A stretch of 42,658 nt of DNA from Desulfonatronovibrio magnus (lineage in GTDB: Bacteria; Desulfobacterota; Desulfovibrionia; Desulfovibrionales; Desulfonatronovibrionaceae). Of the stretch, positions 38,788 through 42,658 are shown in pieces. The notes under the pieces were generated by a model. That model made no database searches. It saw nothing but the letters and a program-made list of their open reading frames with translations, and was not told the origin of the DNA. Every line of letters begins with the position of its first letter. The first letter of the stretch is position 1. The position numbers were made by a program, and so were the translations under genes. Where the stretch lies: contig NZ_KN882182.1 of assembly GCF_000934755.1 (NCBI RefSeq), positions 52,113 through 94,770 of the forward strand. The letters are read 5' to 3'.

Positions 38788-39855
38788 AGGGGAAGGAATG
38801 GTTGCAATCCCTCAAGCGGATGAGGGCCGCGCACAGTTGGAGAAGAACACGGCAAATTTGGTGAACAAGAGCCAGCAGAGGCCAACATGCTGGTCCGGCG
38901 CGTGTTTAAGGATAGCGATATAGGTTAAATCATAAATAATATTTGAGAGTTATTTGATTTCCGGTCTAACTCAATTGATTCTAAAGCCAAAAAACGGGTT
39001 TTTTTTGAAACTTAAAGTGAATTATTTTCCCTGGTTATAGGGGTCAGACCCCCATGGCCTTCAAATATCAGCGTAGATCAGTTTACCCCGTGAAATCTCC
39101 TTTATTTCACTGAGGCGCAATCAGCGGCAAAAAACTCTTTGTCTTTGCCTTGATGCATGAAGAATCAAGGCAGAAGAACCTGGCCGCTGATCTCGCTGAT
39201 TCACGCTGATCAAGGCAGAAGATAGCTCTTTAGGTTGCTGGTCTCAGAGACCTGGCCACAATAGAATGGATTCGAGAAGCCATTAAAAAGGGAAATTTGT
39301 CAAGGGATTCAGTATGGAGTACTGAACTTGCTGTAGGCGACAATGGATTCATAGATAAGATAAAAAGGGTGTGGGCAGATTTGTTTCCAGGATGACCGTG
39401 CAAGAAGCTCCCGGACTGTATGGTCAAACACGATCTCAGCCGAACTCCCTGGCATGGCAAATATTTGAAGAAGCTGATTTTTAGTAAATATGTTTATATT
39501 ACAGAAGCTTAAGTCTATTTTTGATGAATTCCAGAGAATTTCTTTATTCTAAGGCCATAAAACGTTTACCCTATGAAATATACGAAGTATCAGCGCAGCG
39601 TATTTCTATAGGGGCTTGTTTTGAGCAATGAATATAATCAAATTGGCCTGCCCGGCCTGCCCCGTGCAATCTCTTCACATTTCACTGGGGTGAAATAACG
39701 CTTTGCGTTGAAGCCTTGCTGGATTTCACTGGGTAGCTTATGCGGGTCAGACCCCATGCCCTAATTATCAGTTTGGGGTCAGACCCCCATGCCCAAGGTG
39801 TAAATAACCTACAACTTACAACATACTTACAACAACAGTTCAAGGAGACTTTGTC
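38788..39855. repeat. Gene-poor stretch rich in palindromes and repeats
   Basis: GGGGTCAGACCCC palindromes at 39040, 39743 (variant) and 39775 (another copy at 38129). A 26-bp segment containing GGTCTCAGAGACC (39235-39260) is repeated exactly at 40905-40930. GCGCAATCAGCGGCAAAAA (39115-39133) recurs at 40668. Variants of GTTTACCCCGTGAA occur at 39081, 39563 and 40730. The only coding trace is the transposase remnant at 39244. Confidence 0.75.
39244..39395 (+). pseudogene. REP-associated Y1 transposase remnant (C-terminus)
   Basis: The frame from 39244 reads LRDLATIEWIREAIKKGNLS then RDSVWSTELAVGDNGFIDKI and KRVWADLFPG, stop at 39393. The W-T-E-x-x-AVG-x-x-x-F-I-x-K pattern resembles the C-terminus of RAYT (TnpA-REP) proteins. 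It sits among GGGGTCAGACCCC palindromes, the kind of repeat such enzymes mobilise. The catalytic part is gone. Confidence 0.5.
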
Positions 39856-40158
39856 ATGACATTCTCAACCATTGATGAAGTAATCCACTATCTCAGAACG
39901 AACAAAGGGGAGTTTCAGGAGAGGTATGGAATCACCAGCATCGGTATATTTGGTAGTTTTGTCCGAAAAGAACAAAACCCATTTAGCGATATCGACATGG
40001 TTGTAGAGATGGATCCACACCGTAAGAACCTTCACAATTTTTTACAGTTCAAGCGGCATGTGGAAAGGACATTGGAACTCTCCGTAGATATCGGATTCGA
40101 ACATACCCTGAAACCGGCTGCAAGAGAGTCGGTAAAAAAGCAGATAGTGTATGCCTGA
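39856..40158 (+). CDS. mntA: MntA-type nucleotidyltransferase antitoxin
   Basis: 100 aa; AAGGAG upstream. ITSIGIFGSFVRKEQNPFSD then IDMVVEM supplies the GS-x(n)-D-x-D active site of minimal nucleotidyltransferases. It overlaps the HepT gene by 8 bp. Known MntA antitoxins polyadenylylate a tyrosine next to the HepT RNase motif; here a Tyr follows that motif (VHEYF). Symbol by analogy. Confidence 0.88.
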   Translation: MTFSTIDEVIHYLRTNKGEFQERYGITSIGIFGSFVRKEQNPFSDIDMVVEMDPHRKNLHNFLQFKRHVERTLELSVDIGFEHTLKPAARESVKKQIVYA

Positions 40159-40501
40159 AAGGAATATTCGACTTTACCTCGAAGATATCAGTGAATCGGG
40201 CCACGCTATTTTTGAATACGTGCAGGGGATGTCGTTCGATGAATTCTGCAGTGACCGCAAGACCTTTTCGGCGGTTATCAGGGAGTTTGAGATCATTGGT
40301 GAAGCCGTGGGAAAGCTGCCTGACGAGATCAAGGAGCGTTATTCAGAAGTCCTATGGCAGGATATAAAAGACTTCAGAAATATACTTGTCCATGAATATT
40401 TTGGAGTTGATCTTGAAATCGTCTGGAAAGTAATCGGGGAAGAACTGCCCGCACTATTGGACGCAATAAATGAAATGAGAAAGAGACTTGATCAGCTATA
40501 A
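40151..40501 (+). CDS. hepT: HepT-type RNase toxin (DUF86, HEPN)
   Basis: 116 aa. The HEPN signature RNILVHEYF (R-x4-H-x-Y) is complete at about residues 79-87, preceded by FSAVIREFEIIGEAVGKLPD and LWQDIKDF as in DUF86 proteins. In related systems this motif cuts tRNA or other RNA, and the antitoxin modifies its Tyr. Gene order antitoxin-toxin with an 8-bp overlap. It appears intact and is probably a functional TA locus. Confidence 0.92.
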   Translation: MPERNIRLYLEDISESGHAIFEYVQGMSFDEFCSDRKTFSAVIREFEIIGEAVGKLPDEIKERYSEVLWQDIKDFRNILVHEYFGVDLEIVWKVIGEELPALLDAINEMRKRLDQL

Positions 40502-40927
40502 TATGGGCCTTGGCCTTTGCACCTGGGTCCTCGGCCCTTACAACCTCCCTGAACAGTGGGTTGAAGAAGTTTTATGAGTGGTATACAGGTTCGGCTTCGT
40601 GATGAATTGGGCTGGTTTCAGAGACCTGGACCCGCAGGAACAATAACCTCTTGATCTGCGGAGATCAGCGCAATCAGCGGCAAAAATTTCTTTCTCTTTG
40701 CTCTTTACTTTTTTTAAGCACCATCGGTTTACCCCGTGAAGTCCATGGCCTGTTAAACCATCTTTGATCCGAGAGAGTTTACAAGTTAATAATCTGTTAT
40801 TTCAGTCCGTTAAGTACAATACAGGCTGTTATCAAGGGGAAAAGTTGCCTGTAAGGGGTAAAAATGAGCTATTTTAGAGGGTCAAATTCAATAAAATCAG
40901 ACACTTGCTGGTCTCAGAGACCTGGCC
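40502..40927. other. Non-coding stretch with repeat fragments
   Basis: Contains GTTTCAGAGACCTGG (40614), GCGCAATCAGCGGCAAAAA (40668-40686), GTTTACCCCGTGAAGTCC (40729) and the 26-bp repeat with the GGTCTCAGAGACC palindrome (40905-40930) that abuts the pseB remnant. No gene seen. Confidence 0.65.
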
Positions 40928-41575
40928 ACAGACCAAGACAGCCAATCCCATTAATCTGTAGGGTGCCACAAACTCTGCTCTGATAGACTTTTTGCAGCTG
41001 CCAACAACCTGGCCGGAGCGCACAGCACAACTTTCAGCGTTGTCCGCTACGGCAATGTCCTGGGGTCATGGGGTTATGTTGTCCCGTACTTTAAAAAACT
41101 CATAGCTTTCGGAACAGATCACCTGCCCATTACTCATGAAGACATGACCAGGTTCTGGATTACCCTGGACCAGGGAGTCGATTTTGTCATGCAGAGCTTC
41201 AAGCGCATGCACGGAGGGGAAACATTTGTGCCCAAGATACCATCTGTGCGCATAACTGACCTGGCCACAGCCATGGCCCCTACCCTGCCCCGTAAAATAA
41301 TCGGCATCAGGCCGGGTGAAAAGCTCCACGAGGTAATGTGCCCCAGGGATGATTCTCATTTGACCATTGAATTTCCGGACCATTACGTAATAAAGCCAAG
41401 CATACGGTTCTTCAGCCGAAGCAATGAGTTTCTGGAAAACAGACTGGGCGAAAAAGGCAAACCTGTTTCACAGGGCTTTGAGTACAATTCAGGAGACAAT
41501 CGACATTTTTTGAGTATTGAAGAAATATCTGAATTTAACCACCTGGCTTGTGGAGGGAGCATTACGCGTTTCTGA
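40928..41575 (+). pseudogene. pseB-like UDP-GlcNAc 4,6-dehydratase, C-terminal remnant
   Basis: From 40988 the frame reads FAAANNLAG...FSVVRYGNVLG...MTRFWITLDQGVDFVMQS and IIGIRPGEKLHEVMCPRDDS...SIRFFSRSNEF, the C-terminal half of PseB-type SDR dehydratases. Just upstream, T-DK-A-NP-IN-L, a TAG, and GATN read as the damaged YGATK catalytic segment, with one base missing before LCSDRL. The N-terminal NAD-binding half is absent, cut at the 26-bp palindromic repeat. A MITE (41555) interrupts the 3' end. Not functional; its partner pseC remnant follows. Confidence 0.88.
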
Positions 41576-41706
41576 AAAGTCGAATGGGGACAGTCCCGAA
41601 GCCAGGGACAGTCCCCGTGCCAAGCCGTCACAATCGGGTTTTAACCCAATAATTGCTATGACAACCAGCTCACATTCATAAGTTTTCAGAAACGCGTAAT
41701 ACTTCC
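41555..41706. mobile_element. 152-bp MITE with 18-bp perfect TIRs and 8-bp target duplication
   Basis: Terminal inverted repeats ATTACGCGTTTCTGAAAA (41561-41578) and its complement (41683-41700) are perfect; the outer six bases (GGGAGC and ACTTCC) are near-complements. CTTGTGGA lies directly on both sides (41547-41554 and 41707-41714). The interior holds a GGGACAGTCCC-type palindrome. It lies over the 3' end of the pseB remnant. A degenerate relative is at 6505-6680. Confidence 0.85.
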
Positions 41707-41809
41707 CTTGTGGAAATTGATCATTTGTTTTTCAAGACATACTATCAACAGACCAATTGCTGAGATTAACTGCTGTTGGCAATTTTTTATAATATGAATG
41801 GTGAATGTT

Positions 41810-42043
41810 ATGCCAGGACAGATTTATGAAGTAGATATTTCTGATGAAGGCCTCCTTGATTTTCAGATTCAGGTGTCTGACAAATTAAGGGGCAAAGAAG
41901 TAAGGCTGTTACTTCTTACTGATAATGAGTGGGAATCCAGTGCAGAAGAACTGCAGGAAGCAGTGGATCAGGACTGGTCGGACTGGCTGGATGTAAGGGA
42001 AGATGTTTACGAGGAATATCGTGGCCAAACTCCAAAAGGGTGA
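41810..42043 (+). CDS. MazE-like antitoxin
   Basis: 77 aa from the ATG at 41810 (an in-frame ATG at 41798 is equally possible). MPGQIYEVDISDEGLLDFQI and RLLLLTDNEW, then an acidic C-terminus (AVDQDWSDWLDVREDVYEEY) as in antitoxins that wrap a MazF partner. The 3' end overlaps mazF by 23 bp. TATAAT at 41788-41793 is close upstream. Assignment rests on partner and shape more than on a conserved domain. Confidence 0.65.
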   Translation: MPGQIYEVDISDEGLLDFQIQVSDKLRGKEVRLLLLTDNEWESSAEELQEAVDQDWSDWLDVREDVYEEYRGQTPKG

Positions 42044-42404
42044 TATCTACCTTAGCAAATTTCCTTTTACCAGCCATAAGCAATTCAAAATTCGCCCTGT
42101 GGTGGTGCTTGCAGAAGACAAGACCTACAAGGATGTGGTTGTAATGGCTATATCTTCAGTCCTTGATAGATGGGATCCCTCTTCAGTAGTTTATATACTC
42201 TCTGAAGATATTGACTTCAAAATCACAGGCCTGAAAAAAGATTCCTGCATTTTAGTTAACAGAATAGCCACTATCCAAAAGGATCGGCTTTTTCATCAGC
42301 TAAGAAGACTGCCTGCTAACCATATTCAAAAAATTGAAACACATTTCCTGGAGAATCATCTAATTGGATGCAATAACCCGCAATCCCGATCATATGAAGC
42401 ATAA
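42021..42404 (+). CDS. MazF/PemK-type endoribonuclease toxin
   Basis: 127 aa from the GTG at 42021 (GAGGA 6 nt upstream). KLQKGDIYLSKFPFTSHKQFKIRPVVVLAEDK is a characteristic MazF N-terminus and VVVMAISSV with SCILVNRIATIQKDRL completes the SH3-like barrel (Arg in KIRPVVVL, Thr in RIATIQ). The last about 10 residues (NNPQSRSYEA) are read from pseC remnant sequence in another frame, so the toxin gene joins native DNA without its own stop. Probably still active, since MazF ends are variable. Confidence 0.85.
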   Translation: MAKLQKGDIYLSKFPFTSHKQFKIRPVVVLAEDKTYKDVVVMAISSVLDRWDPSSVVYILSEDIDFKITGLKKDSCILVNRIATIQKDRLFHQLRRLPANHIQKIETHFLENHLIGCNNPQSRSYEA

Positions 42405-42658
42405 ACCAGACGGACCCTGGTTTTATGAGCAAATTGATCTCGGATTCAACTACCGCATGACCGATATCCAGGCGGCACTGGGCTTATGCCAGCTGTCCAG
42501 ATTGGATGAATTTGTATCCAGAAGGCATTATCTGGCCAAAAGATATGATCAGCTACTCCAGGGCTTGCCAATGTCTACCCCCTGGCAGCACCCGGACAGT
42601 GATTCAGCCTGGCATCTTTACGTAATCCGCCTCAAGCTGGAAGAGATAGACTCAAGCC
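42373..42658 (+). pseudogene. pseC-like aminotransferase fragment, runs off the window
   Basis: From 42373 the frame reads ITRNPDHMKHKPDGPWFYEQ then IDLGFNYRMTDIQAALGLCQ, LSRLDEFVSRRHYLAKRYDQ and SAWHLYVIRLKLEE, the middle and C-terminal part of DegT/DnrJ/EryC1 (PseC-type) PLP aminotransferases. The N-terminal part with the PLP lysine region is missing on the left, replaced by mazEF. It is open at the right edge. Together with pseB it marks a destroyed nonulosonic (pseudaminic-type) sugar locus. Confidence 0.8.

Overview
The window is most likely from a sulfate-reducing deltaproteobacterium (Desulfobacterota, probably Desulfovibrionales-like). I judge this from the protein styles (UvrC, HflK/HflC, phosphomannomutase, tRNA-Gln/tRNA-Glu pair), a monoheme c-type cytochrome, moderate GC and many intergenic palindromes. 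The assignment is inference, since no rRNA gene is present.

Region 1 (1-9.3 kb) is core chromosome. A minus-strand operon runs phosphomannomutase/phosphoglucomutase - small membrane-anchored protein - TPM-like protein - rnhA. Plus-strand hflK, hflC, uvrC and a DUF445 gene follow, then tRNA-Gln(CUG) and tRNA-Glu(UUC). The long gaps hold dispersed repeats and a MITE-like 161-bp inverted-repeat element. HflC carries an unusual domain-sized insert near its C-terminus.

Region 2 (9358-34609) is a 25-kb integrative element in the 3' end of tRNA-Glu, bounded by a perfect 45-bp direct repeat (attL/attR) with a matching 24-bp tandem motif just inside each end. Its left part holds a tyrosine integrase, an overlapping HTH (Xis-like) gene, a monoheme cytochrome and a complete type I restriction-modification operon (hsdM-hsdS-hsdR). 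Next comes about 3 kb of largely non-coding DNA with an 18-bp iteron-like repeat family and a 50-bp inverted repeat around an AT-rich core, which is a candidate replication origin. After it come a ribbon-helix-helix protein and an 891-aa PrimPol/SF3-helicase replication protein. The right arm is one co-directional operon: Cas4-like Fe-S nuclease, zinc-finger protein, MoxR/CobS-type AAA ATPase, DUF3150 protein, CobT-like VWA protein with an HEIGH motif, a putative single-strand annealing protein and several tiny genes. A second short tyrosine recombinase and an Rpn-type nuclease close the element. No capsid, terminase large subunit, relaxase or secretion genes were seen, so it resembles a self-replicating integrative plasmid or satellite.

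Region 3 (34.6-42.7 kb) is a decayed archipelago. Immediately beyond attR is a tiny remnant of the left end of a second, related element. Then follow at least eight toxin-antitoxin or TA-like loci, several with broken toxins: ParE remnant, BECR-like/DUF2283, HEPN/MNT, VapBC with one in-frame stop, YafQ-like, DUF433/DUF5615, MntA/HepT and MazEF. They are mixed with a group II intron 3' fragment, a REP-associated transposase remnant, GGGGTCAGACCCC palindromes, heptamer tandem repeats and MITEs. The native locus under this debris was a pseB-pseC (nonulosonic acid/flagellin glycan) pair. pseB is truncated and frameshifted. Only the C-terminal part of pseC remains, running off the right end, and mazF reads into it.
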